From a virus: DNA of 64,000 bases. The DNA is taken from positions 1-64,000 of the IMG/VR virus record IMGVR_UViG_3300021225_000362, one strand, 5' to 3'. Below the pieces are notes generated by a model. It saw only the letters and a list, made by a program, of their open reading frames with translations, did not search any database and was not told where the DNA came from. Shown here piece after piece: positions 49,395-57,319 of the stretch (position 1 is its first letter; each line of letters opens with the position of its first letter). Made by a program: the position numbers and the translations under genes.

Positions 49395-49679
49395 ATGAAA
49401 AAATTAATTCCTTTTATTCTCATACTAATTGGATGTGGGAATAATGACCAGATTGTAATCAGTAAAGAAGAATACAAAAAATTGAAAGGTGACACAATAA
49501 AACCTGAATATCCAAAGCCATTTAAACTTTTAGGTAAAAGGAGAGGTGAATCACAAATTGTATTGGGTTCAGATGGACATGAATACATTGAGTTAAATTG
49601 GAGTAACAACACATATAATGTTCTTCATTCTCCAGAATGCATCAAATGTAAAGGTGACACAATAAAAACAAAACAATGA
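49395..49679 (+). CDS. Lipoprotein with CxxC end
   Basis: 94 residues. Signal KKLIPFILILIGC with Cys at 14. The repeat KLKGDTIKPEYP ... CKGDTIKTKQ marks a duplicated GDTIK motif. HSPECIKC near the end gives a CxxC that could be a disulfide in the periplasm. Confidence 0.6.
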   Translation: MKKLIPFILILIGCGNNDQIVISKEEYKKLKGDTIKPEYPKPFKLLGKRRGESQIVLGSDGHEYIELNWSNNTYNVLHSPECIKCKGDTIKTKQ

Positions 49680-50113
49680 AAACAAGAATCTACAACTTTA
49701 TAAAGTATGTATTTGATGAGATGCCTTATTATAAGGTGTTCATCTTATTTACACTACTGATTCAACCTATTTCTATTCCTTTAATTATGTTCCTTTTTGA
49801 AGTGGGAATTATTAAAGGTTTGATTTCTTCTATTCTTATATCAATGCTATCTTCAAGTTATGTCTCATTGATAATTCTTGAAATGAGAAGAGTTACAATA
49901 TTTTGGAATGCTGTTCATGATTTCCAAGGTGATTTAAATGAGGTTAAAACAAAACAAGATGTGCTATCACTAAATAGTAAATTCAATCAACTCAAAAAAC
50001 TTTCTACTGGTCTTAAAACACATAGTGATAAGTTGAATGAATTACAAACAGTAATGACTGTTAAGTTTGAATTACTGCCCGATTCTGATACTAATAGTGT
50101 TACAAACCAATAA
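49676..50113 (+). CDS. Membrane protein with coiled-coil tail
   Basis: 145 residues. Two membrane segments (VFILFTLLIQPISIPLIMFLF and LISSILISMLSSSYVSLIIL) then a helical tail NEVKTKQDVLSLNSKFNQLKKL. Possible envelope or host-membrane protein. 4-base overlap with the lipoprotein before it. Confidence 0.55.
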   Translation: MKTRIYNFIKYVFDEMPYYKVFILFTLLIQPISIPLIMFLFEVGIIKGLISSILISMLSSSYVSLIILEMRRVTIFWNAVHDFQGDLNEVKTKQDVLSLNSKFNQLKKLSTGLKTHSDKLNELQTVMTVKFELLPDSDTNSVTNQ

Positions 50114-50126
50114 AAAATAAACCGTT

Positions 50127-50303
50127 ATGACAATTACAATAGTTTTAGAAAGAGATGATATGGTTATTAGTAAAAAGAATGTATCTAAAGATGAGATAGA
50201 TTTTAGTTGTTTTAATATTTCTCACATGTTTATTGAACGTGCTCACACTATACATTTTGTTGATGATGACCAATCGATAATAGTTCTAAAAGAAAGAAGT
50301 TAA
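50127..50303 (+). CDS. Small beta-rich protein
   Basis: 58 residues, found by hand: MTITIVLERDDMVISKKNV then FSCFNISHMFIERAHTIHFVDDDQSI. Compact alternating pattern, no family. Between the membrane protein and the 200-residue gene. Confidence 0.5.
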   Translation: MTITIVLERDDMVISKKNVSKDEIDFSCFNISHMFIERAHTIHFVDDDQSIIVLKERS

Positions 50304-50311
50304 AATAAACT

Positions 50312-50914
50312 ATGTTAATGAAAAAACTATCTGAAGACCATTACATTATTTGTGATGATTCAGAGATTACGACTGGAGATATAGTAGCAGAAAAACTACT
50401 TACAGGTAAGTATGAGCTATTTACAATCCATACTCTGAATGATATAGACAAATCAACACAGAAGAAAATCACCCACTCTACACAACCGTTAGGATTCTTG
50501 AATGAAGTTGGATTAACTACCGCTAATTTGAAACCTGATTGGACTAATGTAGAATATCTTCCTTTATCAGAAGTAAAAGAACTTCTTGGTGTGGTGGATG
50601 TGGAGAAGAAGGCACATAATTGGTCAACAAGACAAACCACAAGAAGTACAGACTATTGGAGAAGTATGGTTTCGACTTATGTTGAGGCATACAACCAAGC
50701 CCTTGAAGATAACAAGGAGAAGAAGTACACAGAGGAGGATATGAGGAAAGCTATTGAGATAGCACAAACAACCTCTTATGTAAGCACCCAACTTTTTTCT
50801 GACCAATCATCAGTTAAACACAACTTTAGTGCAGAAGAAATAATTCAATCCCTCCAACCCAAAACAGAATGGGAAGTAGAATTTATTGATGGTAAACTAA
50901 AACTCAAGTCATGA
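50312..50914 (+). CDS. Uncharacterised phage protein (KYTEEDMRKAIEIAQ family)
   Basis: 200 residues. ICDDSEITTGDIV, then KKYTEEDMRKAIEIAQTTSYVS and EEIIQSLQPKTEWEVEF. These C-terminal blocks recur in hypothetical proteins of flavobacterial phages, as far as I recall. An ATG two codons in is an alternative start. 4-base overlap with the next gene. Confidence 0.55.
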   Translation: MLMKKLSEDHYIICDDSEITTGDIVAEKLLTGKYELFTIHTLNDIDKSTQKKITHSTQPLGFLNEVGLTTANLKPDWTNVEYLPLSEVKELLGVVDVEKKAHNWSTRQTTRSTDYWRSMVSTYVEAYNQALEDNKEKKYTEEDMRKAIEIAQTTSYVSTQLFSDQSSVKHNFSAEEIIQSLQPKTEWEVEFIDGKLKLKS

Positions 50915-51132
50915 AAAATATAATCTTAGTACTGGTAATCCTGTTAATATCATGTAACGAAAGAAAACAAAGGGAATACAAAGTTCATACAAGTTACGGA
51001 AGTGGTTTCAATTCACCGTCTACCACGGTAAATTGTGACTCCGTTAAATTAATTACACCTAAACATGCCCGTGTATATGTAGATGGTGTCGCAACAGACT
51101 TATATGCTGACCAAATACTTGTTAGTAACTAA
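50911..51132 (+). CDS. Small lipoprotein
   Basis: 73 residues. KNIILVLVILLISC lipobox with Cys at residue 15. Mature part TSYGSGFNSPSTTVNCDSVKLITP ... YVDGVATDLYADQI is a likely small beta domain. Confidence 0.6.
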   Translation: MKNIILVLVILLISCNERKQREYKVHTSYGSGFNSPSTTVNCDSVKLITPKHARVYVDGVATDLYADQILVSN

Positions 51133-51142
51133 AATGTAATTT

Positions 51143-51487
51143 ATGAAACTTTGGAAGTGGCAAAACGGAAGACAGGCGGATTGTGAGTATAAAAAGTTAC
51201 CATTGTGGTACTTCAAAATTGGTAAATTCGGATTCGATTGTTATATTTTGAAATATAACGATAAACAATTTTTACCGTTACATGTTGACCCAATAGAAAA
51301 TGGAAAACATTGGAGATTAAACATTGGTTGGGGTGAATCTGAATTTTATTGTAAAAAATTGATATTCGGGAAAAAATTTGGGAAATTATCATTATATTTG
51401 TTTAGACCTGACCTATACAAACATTCTCTATATACCATGACAAGGACAACAAAGATTTCGTTTGGTTTTGCAAGGTTTAAAAAATAA
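51143..51487 (+). CDS. Uncharacterised protein
   Basis: 114 residues. KLWKWQNGRQADCEYKKLPLWYFKI and FDCYILKYNDKQFLPLHVD ... GKHWRLNIGWGE. Basic, aromatic, probably a compact fold. It immediately precedes the kinase/ligase pair, so it may be co-transcribed with RNA repair. Confidence 0.5.
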   Translation: MKLWKWQNGRQADCEYKKLPLWYFKIGKFGFDCYILKYNDKQFLPLHVDPIENGKHWRLNIGWGESEFYCKKLIFGKKFGKLSLYLFRPDLYKHSLYTMTRTTKISFGFARFKK

Positions 51488-51490
51488 AAT

Positions 51491-51889
51491 ATGAAAGAAC
51501 TTTACTTATTGAGAGGTTTACCAGGAAATGGTAAATCAACAATCGCAAAAATGTTGGTTGGAGATAAAGATTATTGCCACAAAGAAGCCGATATGTATTT
51601 TGTTGATTTAAATGGTAATTACAAATTCGAACCGTCCAAAATAAAAGATGCACATCAGTGGTGTAAAGATGAGATTGAGTTTGCTATGAAATATGAACAC
51701 TCACCAGTTGTTGTATCAAACACATTTACTCAGGAATGGGAAATGGATGATTACTATCTATTGGCTGAGAAATATGGTTATCGTGTACATAGTCTTATTG
51801 TTGAAAATCGCCATGGTGGTGTTAATCTGCATGGTGTTCCAATAGAGAAGTTACAACAAATGCGTGACAGGTTCGATATTAAATTGTAG
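51491..51889 (+). CDS. P-loop kinase (polynucleotide kinase 5'-kinase-like)
   Basis: 132 residues. ELYLLRGLPGNGKSTIAKML is a Walker A of the AAA_33/PNK kinase type (LRGLPGSGKST). DMYFVDLNGNYKFEPS and VVVSNTFTQEWEMDDYY follow, as in T4 PseT-type kinase domains (the conserved NTN/NT motif and acid). No phosphatase domain is present, so it would phosphorylate 5'-OH RNA ends only. Immediately followed by an RNA ligase gene, as in the T4 tRNA-repair pathway that counters anticodon nucleases. Confidence 0.78.
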   Translation: MKELYLLRGLPGNGKSTIAKMLVGDKDYCHKEADMYFVDLNGNYKFEPSKIKDAHQWCKDEIEFAMKYEHSPVVVSNTFTQEWEMDDYYLLAEKYGYRVHSLIVENRHGGVNLHGVPIEKLQQMRDRFDIKL

Positions 51890-51892
51890 ATT

Positions 51893-52933
51893 TTGAAATA
51901 TTCATTAGACATATTGGAAGACTACATTGGTAAAGGTATGGTGGTAAAACAAACACATCCAACTTTACCTTTGTCCATTTATAATTATTCTCGTACATGT
52001 CAGTATGGCAGATATTGGGATGATATAACTTTAAATTGTCGTGCGCTGATTTTGGATAATGATGGTAATGTTGTTGCCAAATCATTTCAAAAATTCTTCA
52101 ATATGGAAGAATTGGAACCAAATCAAATCCCGAATGAACCATTTGAGGTATTTGAAAAAATGGATGGTTCATTGGGTATTTTCTTCCATTACCATGGTAA
52201 ATGGCACATGTCAACTAAGGGTTCCTTTACTTCTGAGCAATCAGTGAAGGGTATGCAAATAGCAAGGAAATATAACCTTGATAAAATTTGCATTCCTGGT
52301 TACACATATCTATTCGAGATAATTTATCCTGAAAATATGATATGTGTAAATTACGGTGAATCAGAAAGATTGGTGTTATTATCAATCATGGATTCTGAAG
52401 GTGTTGAAATACCATATAAAGATATTGTAGAATCGGGTGAATGGGATTTGGTGAAAAAATACGATGGTATTTCTGATTTCTCTGTATTGAAAGGTATGAT
52501 AGCAGATAATGCTGAAGGGTTTGTTGTTCGTTTCAAATCTGGAATGAGAATGAAAATCAAAAGCGAAGAATATATCAGGTTGCATGCCATAATGACAAAT
52601 ATTTCAACAACATCCATATGGGAGACATTATCGAATGGTGGAACTATGGAAGATATTTTGAATCTTGTACCTGATGAAGTTGCAGAAAAGGTTGTCGAAA
52701 TAATTAAAGATTTGGCGATACGTTTTGATAATATTCGAAAAGATTATCTTTCATATTATGCTGACATAACATTAAAGATAGGAACCGAAGACAGGAAAGC
52801 GTTTGCTGAGCAAGCTCTAAGGTATAATCATTCATCAATTTTATTTTCTTTGTTAAATGGTAGAGATATAAATCCAATTATTTGGAAAATTATTAAACCA
52901 AAATGGAGAAAAATATTCGCAACAGACAAATAA
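51893..52933 (+). CDS. rnlA: T4 Rnl1-like RNA ligase
   Basis: 346 residues. The start is probably the TTG at 51893 (LKYSLDILEDYIGKGM), because residues before the first ATG match the family's N-terminus. QTHPTLPLSIYNYSRTCQY, TLNCRALILD, VFEKMDGSLG (nucleotidyl-transfer Lys in KxDGS), TKGSFTSEQ, TYLFEIIYPENMI and EGFVVRFKSGMRMKIKSEEY are the six nucleotidyltransferase motifs in order. It joins 5'-phosphate and 3'-OH RNA ends with ATP. Paired with the kinase gene just upstream. Confidence 0.88.
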   Translation: MKYSLDILEDYIGKGMVVKQTHPTLPLSIYNYSRTCQYGRYWDDITLNCRALILDNDGNVVAKSFQKFFNMEELEPNQIPNEPFEVFEKMDGSLGIFFHYHGKWHMSTKGSFTSEQSVKGMQIARKYNLDKICIPGYTYLFEIIYPENMICVNYGESERLVLLSIMDSEGVEIPYKDIVESGEWDLVKKYDGISDFSVLKGMIADNAEGFVVRFKSGMRMKIKSEEYIRLHAIMTNISTTSIWETLSNGGTMEDILNLVPDEVAEKVVEIIKDLAIRFDNIRKDYLSYYADITLKIGTEDRKAFAEQALRYNHSSILFSLLNGRDINPIIWKIIKPKWRKIFATDK

Positions 52934-52939
52934 TATAAA

Positions 52940-53275
52940 ATGAAAATTGTTTATGCATTGTTATTAAGTTTACTTGCACAAGTAATTTCTTTTGTGCAGT
53001 TACAAGGACAGATGATATGGAAATTCCCCAAAGAAAATCCATATATTATGATGTTTTTGGGATTACCAATATCCTTAATTTTTATAAGGACAACAAAAAT
53101 TTTCAATGAACAATTTGATGCAAATTGGCCTGGCAGATTGATTGGATTTGGTGTAGGTGTCATAGTGTTTACCATAATGAGTTGGTTGATGTTTAACGAA
53201 CACCCAACACCCAAAACAATAACTTGTTTGGTTCTTGCATTCACAATTGTTTTGTTACAAATATTTTGGAAATAA
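52940..53275 (+). CDS. Small multi-helix membrane protein
   Basis: 111 residues with four hydrophobic segments (VYALLLSLLAQVISFVQL, YIMMFLGLPISLIFI, IGFGVGVIVFTIMSWLMF, TCLVLAFTIVLLQIF). Size and layout recall small DMT/SMR-like proteins, but a transport role is not supported. A GQMIWKFPKENP loop is typical of this family in Bacteroidota phages, as I recall. Confidence 0.6.
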   Translation: MKIVYALLLSLLAQVISFVQLQGQMIWKFPKENPYIMMFLGLPISLIFIRTTKIFNEQFDANWPGRLIGFGVGVIVFTIMSWLMFNEHPTPKTITCLVLAFTIVLLQIFWK

Positions 53276-53288
53276 AAAAAACAAAGCC

Positions 53289-53606
53289 ATGATTATCGCA
53301 ATTGCAATTTGTGTGTTAATTATTATGATTGTTATTGAATTATTAATCACATGGATATGTGGTAATTTCATCAAAGAAGAGATAGTAACCAAGTATTTAG
53401 ATGAAAAAGAAGATGAATTCCGTCTTAATTTTTTTTCGGATAGTATTATTCAAAATCCGAATGATGTAACATTTATTACCAACCATCCAGGATTATCATT
53501 TTTTTCAGAATATTATGTTTATGGTATAGGTAGAGTTTACAGATGGTCAGAAGGTCACAGAAGGATTGAAAAATTATTTGAAGAATTAAAAAATAAAAAC
53601 TCATGA
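53289..53606 (+). CDS. Single-pass membrane protein
   Basis: 105 residues from the ATG at 53289; an earlier in-frame start lies inside the previous gene. N-terminal segment MIIAIAICVLIIMIVIELLITWIC, then an acidic stretch and YGIGRVYRWSEGHRRIEKL. A shortened echo of the GRVYRWSE part appears at 54121-54171. Confidence 0.55.
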   Translation: MIIAIAICVLIIMIVIELLITWICGNFIKEEIVTKYLDEKEDEFRLNFFSDSIIQNPNDVTFITNHPGLSFFSEYYVYGIGRVYRWSEGHRRIEKLFEELKNKNS

Positions 53607-53866
53607 AAGAAAAAATTTTTACCCAACTTGGTTTCAATAAAGAAATTGTTACCAAAGAAGAATCAGGTGGTAAAAGTGGTTATTACTATTACAGTATCGA
53701 CATTGGTGACATAACCTTATTATCATGTGCAAATGATGAACTTGATAAAGGTGAGTGGTATTGTAAAATTTTGGACTATAATTCTATCGTTATTAAATCT
53801 GAAAAACATTTGGTATCTTTAATTGAGACATTGAAATCTTGTTTGGTAATAAAGAAAAAAAATTAA
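53603..53866 (+). CDS. Uncharacterised protein
   Basis: 87 residues. IFTQLGFNKEIVTKEESGGKSGYYYYSIDIGDITLLSCAND. Alpha/beta, similar in type to immunity-like small proteins, but with no specific match. 4-base overlap with the gene before it. Confidence 0.5.
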   Translation: MKEKIFTQLGFNKEIVTKEESGGKSGYYYYSIDIGDITLLSCANDELDKGEWYCKILDYNSIVIKSEKHLVSLIETLKSCLVIKKKN

Positions 53867-53867
53867 C

Positions 53868-54119
53868 ATGTCCAATCTTGAATATTTCAAAAAAGAATTG
53901 GAACCATTTAAAAACACATTAGTTATTTTAAATTTCGAAATCGTTAATCTTATTGATGTGGTTGAAGATGATGACGATTGTTATTGGGTTGTAGATAATT
54001 CTAACGTAACAAATCTTGTTTCATGTGTTATTGGTTGGTATCCTTTAAAAAATAAAATTGATGATTACCAAAAATTGGTAAACAAATGGAATTTATTTTC
54101 AACAATAAAAGCAGAATAA
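53868..54119 (+). CDS. Uncharacterised protein
   Basis: 83 residues. LVILNFEIVNLIDVVEDDDDCYWVVDNSN ... IGWYPLKNKIDDYQKL. Acidic small protein, likely soluble; no family. Confidence 0.5.
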   Translation: MSNLEYFKKELEPFKNTLVILNFEIVNLIDVVEDDDDCYWVVDNSNVTNLVSCVIGWYPLKNKIDDYQKLVNKWNLFSTIKAE

Positions 54120-54120
54120 C

Positions 54121-54171
54121 ATGGGGAGAGTGTGGCGTTGGTCTGAATCAAACAAATTCATTAAGAATTAA
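54121..54171 (+). pseudogene. Tiny remnant echoing the 53289 gene
   Basis: A 16-codon ORF reading MGRVWRWSESNKF, very close to GRVYRWSEGHRR in the gene at 53289-53606. Probably the leftover of a partial duplication. Too short to be confident that it is translated. Confidence 0.3.
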
Positions 54172-54189
54172 TTGAAAAGACGGTGCAAA

Positions 54190-54417
54190 ATGATAACAAT
54201 AAATAATACAAATATGAAACAATGTAAATGTTGCGGTAGAGAAATGGAATTAAGATTGGGTTATTGTTTTGACTGCGTTGAGTCCGAGTCAATAATCAAA
54301 GATGGTGTTGATATGTACGATAAGGAAATACCAATCAAAGAAGGTTTAACCGAAGGAATGTCAAGACTTCAACACATTTTAAGAAAATATATAAAACATG
54401 GCACAGCAAATATTTAG
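54190..54417 (+). CDS. Zinc-ribbon-like small protein
   Basis: 75 residues from the ATG at 54190; a TTG at 54172 is an alternative. CKCCGREMELRLGYCFDC gives two CxxC pairs. The helix GMSRLQHILRKYI follows. Similar CxxCG...RLGYCFDC proteins occur in Bacteroidota phages; likely nucleic acid binding. Overlaps the next gene by 20 bases. Confidence 0.6.
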   Translation: MITINNTNMKQCKCCGREMELRLGYCFDCVESESIIKDGVDMYDKEIPIKEGLTEGMSRLQHILRKYIKHGTANI

Positions 54418-54610
54418 TGTAAAAGAAAAATTACCAAACGTTGAACATGGAAGTTTTTTGGTTTACGCACCAAAAAGTTTTCCAAAAAACAGTCGTTGGT
54501 TAGTGGCAGAATATTACGATGACGTTAAAGGATTTTATAGTGAATCGTCTGAAAATTTTTTAGATGATGTGACACATTGGACAACACTTCCTGATGAACC
54601 AATAAATTAA
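54398..54610 (+). CDS. DUF551-like protein
   Basis: 70 residues. SVKEKLPNVEHGSFLVYAP ... VAEYYDDVKGFYS ... DVTHWTTLPDEP. The start/strand/HWxxLPxxP pattern matches the DUF551 group found widely in phages. Function unknown. Confidence 0.7.
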   Translation: MAQQIFSVKEKLPNVEHGSFLVYAPKSFPKNSRWLVAEYYDDVKGFYSESSENFLDDVTHWTTLPDEPIN

Positions 54611-54618
54611 ATATACAC

Positions 54619-54942
54619 ATGGCACAACAAAAACTATACACAGAAGAGCAAGTACTTGGGTTTCTTAATTTTTATGAATCTGCAAATCCAAGAGAGTATG
54701 GTGGTTACCAACACCCAACTATGGATGGGTCAGAACGCTTACATAACAACCAAACAACTAAGAATATACTCAACGCATATACAAATAGTATAACTCCAAT
54801 AGAACTACCAAGTGATGAGGAGATAAATGAATTTTCGCCATACGTTCCTCAAGATGCAAGTATAGATTTTTGGGCAAACAAAGAGGGTTTTATTGAAGGT
54901 GCTAAGTGGTTGAGAGATAAAATACAAGGAGGTAACAAATGA
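54619..54942 (+). CDS. Conserved-type phage protein
   Basis: 107 residues. YTEEQVLGFLNFYESA, ITPIELPSDEEINEFSPYV and EGFIEGAKWLRDKIQ, a pattern shared by many Bacteroidota phage hypotheticals. No function known. 4-base overlap with the next gene. Confidence 0.55.
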   Translation: MAQQKLYTEEQVLGFLNFYESANPREYGGYQHPTMDGSERLHNNQTTKNILNAYTNSITPIELPSDEEINEFSPYVPQDASIDFWANKEGFIEGAKWLRDKIQGGNK

Positions 54943-55211
54943 ACAATATTCAAAGTAGCGATGACTACATGGAATCAGTAGCCGAAGAATTAAGACTTAA
55001 CGGAGTTGAAAAGGTAGTAGTGAATGGAGGCACAATAAATGTAATGTCATTAGGTGTTTCAATGCGTTATGATTATATTTACAAACCAGATGTAATGTCT
55101 GATGTTTATAGATGTTTGAGTAATTTAGGGCTAAAAATACACAATGAACATTTAAATAATAAATTGCATTCATTAAAATCTTTTGAACAATTGCAAATAC
55201 TAAACAAATAA
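54939..55211 (+). CDS. Uncharacterised protein
   Basis: 90 residues. SVAEELRLNGVEKVVVNGGTINVMSLGVSMRYDYI. Alpha/beta; no family recognised. It precedes the TAVEW gene array. Confidence 0.5.
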   Translation: MNNIQSSDDYMESVAEELRLNGVEKVVVNGGTINVMSLGVSMRYDYIYKPDVMSDVYRCLSNLGLKIHNEHLNNKLHSLKSFEQLQILNK

Positions 55212-55212
55212 C

Positions 55213-55449
55213 ATGGCACAGCAAACGGCAGTTGAATGGTTATACAGTCATTTATTCCCTAAACAATTGGATGGATTTAGTGATGAAGAATGGGGTAAAA
55301 TTGATAAAGCATTTGAACAAGCCAAAAAAATTGAGAAGGAGCAGATAAAAAAATCATGGTTTGATTCTACTTTACAGTTTGACAATGCAGCAAGTATTGA
55401 TAAAAAAGAATTTGAACAATACTACAACGAAACATATGGAACAGAATAA
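55213..55449 (+). CDS. TAVEW-module protein 1
   Basis: 78 residues. QTAVEWLYSHLFPKQLDG ... FEQAKKIEKEQIKKSWFDS ... FEQYYNETYG. This three-block layout (TAVEW, QAKxMExEQ, YYNxTYG) recurs in the next four genes. It is characteristic of flavobacterial phage hypotheticals; function unknown. Confidence 0.65.
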   Translation: MAQQTAVEWLYSHLFPKQLDGFSDEEWGKIDKAFEQAKKIEKEQIKKSWFDSTLQFDNAASIDKKEFEQYYNETYGTE

Positions 55450-55450
55450 C

Positions 55451-55696
55451 ATGACAGCTGTTGAATGGTTTTTTGAAGTATTGGCACACAATGATATTAT
55501 TGACCATAAAAGGCTTTGTGTTGATGAAAACCTTTATAATCTATTGTACTCATTGAAAAACCAAGCAAAACAAATGGAGAGAGAGCAGCACAATGAAACA
55601 TGGTTAACTGCTCAAGAAGAAAGTTTACATGAAAATTATTTTGGTAGGTCAAGACTATTTTTAGAATATTTCAAAGAAACATATGAACGAAAATAA
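55451..55696 (+). CDS. TAVEW-module protein 2
   Basis: 81 residues from the ATG at 55451 (MTAVEWFFEVLA); an upstream in-frame ATG at 55361 lies inside the previous gene and is rejected. KNQAKQMEREQHNETW and YFKETYER give the other two blocks. Confidence 0.65.
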   Translation: MTAVEWFFEVLAHNDIIDHKRLCVDENLYNLLYSLKNQAKQMEREQHNETWLTAQEESLHENYFGRSRLFLEYFKETYERK

Positions 55697-55913
55697 ACAG
55701 CAAACAGCAATGAATGAACTTTTGGTGTGGGTTCGGAAAACTTTACCAATGGACTTGGATTATCCAAGGATGATTGAAGATAAGATTGAATCATTAATAC
55801 CAAAAGAGAAGGAGCAGATATGCGATGCTTTTGACAAAGGGAAATGGGATACAATGGCTTTTAAAGGAACATTAAAAGAACAATACTACAATCAAACTTA
55901 TGGCACAGACTAA
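55683..55913 (+). CDS. TAVEW-module protein 3 (diverged)
   Basis: 76 residues. QQTAMNELLVWVRKTLP replaces TAVEW; IPKEKEQICDAFDKGKW and YYNQTYGTD keep the other blocks. Overlaps both neighbours by 14 bases. Confidence 0.6.
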   Translation: MNENKQQTAMNELLVWVRKTLPMDLDYPRMIEDKIESLIPKEKEQICDAFDKGKWDTMAFKGTLKEQYYNQTYGTD

Positions 55914-56361
55914 CATGACGGCAGTTGAATGGTATGCTAAAGAACACCACAAACTTTTGATTCAACTGGAGAATAAGGAATTAAGTTTAGGAGCATATGT
56001 TGTAAAGCACTCTGATATTCTAAAACAAGCCAAACAAATGGAGGCAGAACAAAAGAAACTGCTTACAGAAATAATGGAAGCAGACCAAAAAAGTGGGTTG
56101 TATGAAGACCATATTGGTGACACCAACAAAATGGTCACGGCAGTTGAATGGTTCATAGATGCAATTACAGAAAGTGGTCATCTGTGGATGACAGATAAGC
56201 CAAACGATATGTTAGAGCTTGCTAAATTTATTGAACAAGCCAAACAAATGGAGAAGAGGCAAATAGTAAAAGCATATAATGCATATTACAGCGAAAAAAC
56301 GTTTATAGATGGGGATTATCTGAAAGGAGAAGAGTATTATAATCAAACATATGGAAAATAA
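55900..56361 (+). CDS. TAVEW-module protein 4, internally duplicated
   Basis: 153 residues, two modules in one chain: NMTAVEWYAKEHHKLL...QAKQMEAEQ, then MVTAVEWFIDAITE...QAKQMEKRQ...YYNQTYGK. The second module carries its own Met and could be the fusion of two once-separate genes, because the stop and start between them have been lost. Confidence 0.65.
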   Translation: MAQTNMTAVEWYAKEHHKLLIQLENKELSLGAYVVKHSDILKQAKQMEAEQKKLLTEIMEADQKSGLYEDHIGDTNKMVTAVEWFIDAITESGHLWMTDKPNDMLELAKFIEQAKQMEKRQIVKAYNAYYSEKTFIDGDYLKGEEYYNQTYGK

Positions 56362-56803
56362 GCAGACGGCAGTAGAATGGTTTGCAAAAGAGATAAACAA
56401 TATGAATGTTTCAAGAGAAGCAACATTGTTTATTAATAAATTAAAGGACCAAGCCAAAAAAATGGAGTATGAACAAAACAAAGTCACTGAAGATACTTCA
56501 GATGGTTACCATACATTCAAGGAACTCTATGATTTCCGCATGCTTTACAATGCTGCACTCTTTAATGAATGGGCATTGCAAAACAAATATGAAGTTCATA
56601 AGAGTTGGTTACATCATGATGGTGAACTCTGTCTTGGTGGCGGTTGGTTCATTGTTGTGGCAATATTACCAACAGGACAAATAAGTAATCACTATAGTGC
56701 AGAATATTGGGATTTGTTCAAGATTCCTGAAACAGTAAAAGCATTGTATCCTTTTGACGGACATACTTCACAAGACGTTTTAAACAGATTGAAAAATTTA
56801 TGA
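56351..56803 (+). CDS. TAVEW module fused to a WDGH-like domain
   Basis: 150 residues. Residues 1-~40 are a TAVEW module (KQTAVEWFAKEINN ... DQAKKMEYEQ). Residues ~50-150 match the phage WDGH-type domain: DGYHTFKELYDFRMLYNAAL, KSWLHHDGELCLGGGWFIV, and FDGHTSQDVLNRL at the end. The domain is common in phages, without known activity. 4-base overlap with the next gene. Confidence 0.72.
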   Translation: MENKQTAVEWFAKEINNMNVSREATLFINKLKDQAKKMEYEQNKVTEDTSDGYHTFKELYDFRMLYNAALFNEWALQNKYEVHKSWLHHDGELCLGGGWFIVVAILPTGQISNHYSAEYWDLFKIPETVKALYPFDGHTSQDVLNRLKNL

Positions 56804-57021
56804 AACAAATTGAAACAAAAACGCATTATTGGTTTTTCAAAAAAACTAATGACAGGTACGATTACTATTTCATAAGGTCAATGACAGAAGGACTTGACAA
56901 AGTGAATTGGTTTATAGGTTATGAGAATAGTTTCGGTTTAGTATCATCCGTTGGTGGACCAATAACAGAAGAGAAACAGAAAGAACTTGAAAGTGAATTT
57001 CAATTAGAATTGAAAAAATAA
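56800..57021 (+). CDS. Uncharacterised protein
   Basis: 73 residues. THYWFFKKTNDRYDYYFIRSMTE ... ITEEKQKELESEFQLELKK. Acidic C-terminal helix; function unknown. Confidence 0.5.
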   Translation: MKQIETKTHYWFFKKTNDRYDYYFIRSMTEGLDKVNWFIGYENSFGLVSSVGGPITEEKQKELESEFQLELKK

Positions 57022-57025
57022 AATT

Positions 57026-57274
57026 ATGATAGAATATATCATCATATACGTTATCAGTGCAATCGGGACTTATTTCGGGATACATAAAACACATTCAAAA
57101 GGAGGTTCGTTTGACAGTATAAATCCTTCATTTGCGGATTTAATATTTACATTCTTACCTATTGTCAACACTGGCTTTGCTCTAATTTATTTTTGTGGTT
57201 GGGTAATTTACAAGATTGATAAAATATTCCATTCAGGTGATTTTATATCAAATTTCTTTCGTATCAAAAAATAA
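57026..57274 (+). CDS. Small membrane protein
   Basis: 82 residues, two hydrophobic segments (YIIIYVISAIGTYFGI and DLIFTFLPIVNTGFALIYFCGWVIYKI). No family recognised. It closes the 42-57 kb run before an intergenic promoter-like site. Confidence 0.55.
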   Translation: MIEYIIIYVISAIGTYFGIHKTHSKGGSFDSINPSFADLIFTFLPIVNTGFALIYFCGWVIYKIDKIFHSGDFISNFFRIKK

Positions 57275-57319
57275 AACAAATTATAGTGTTATAACAAAAG
57301 TATCCACATTTTCATGTGA

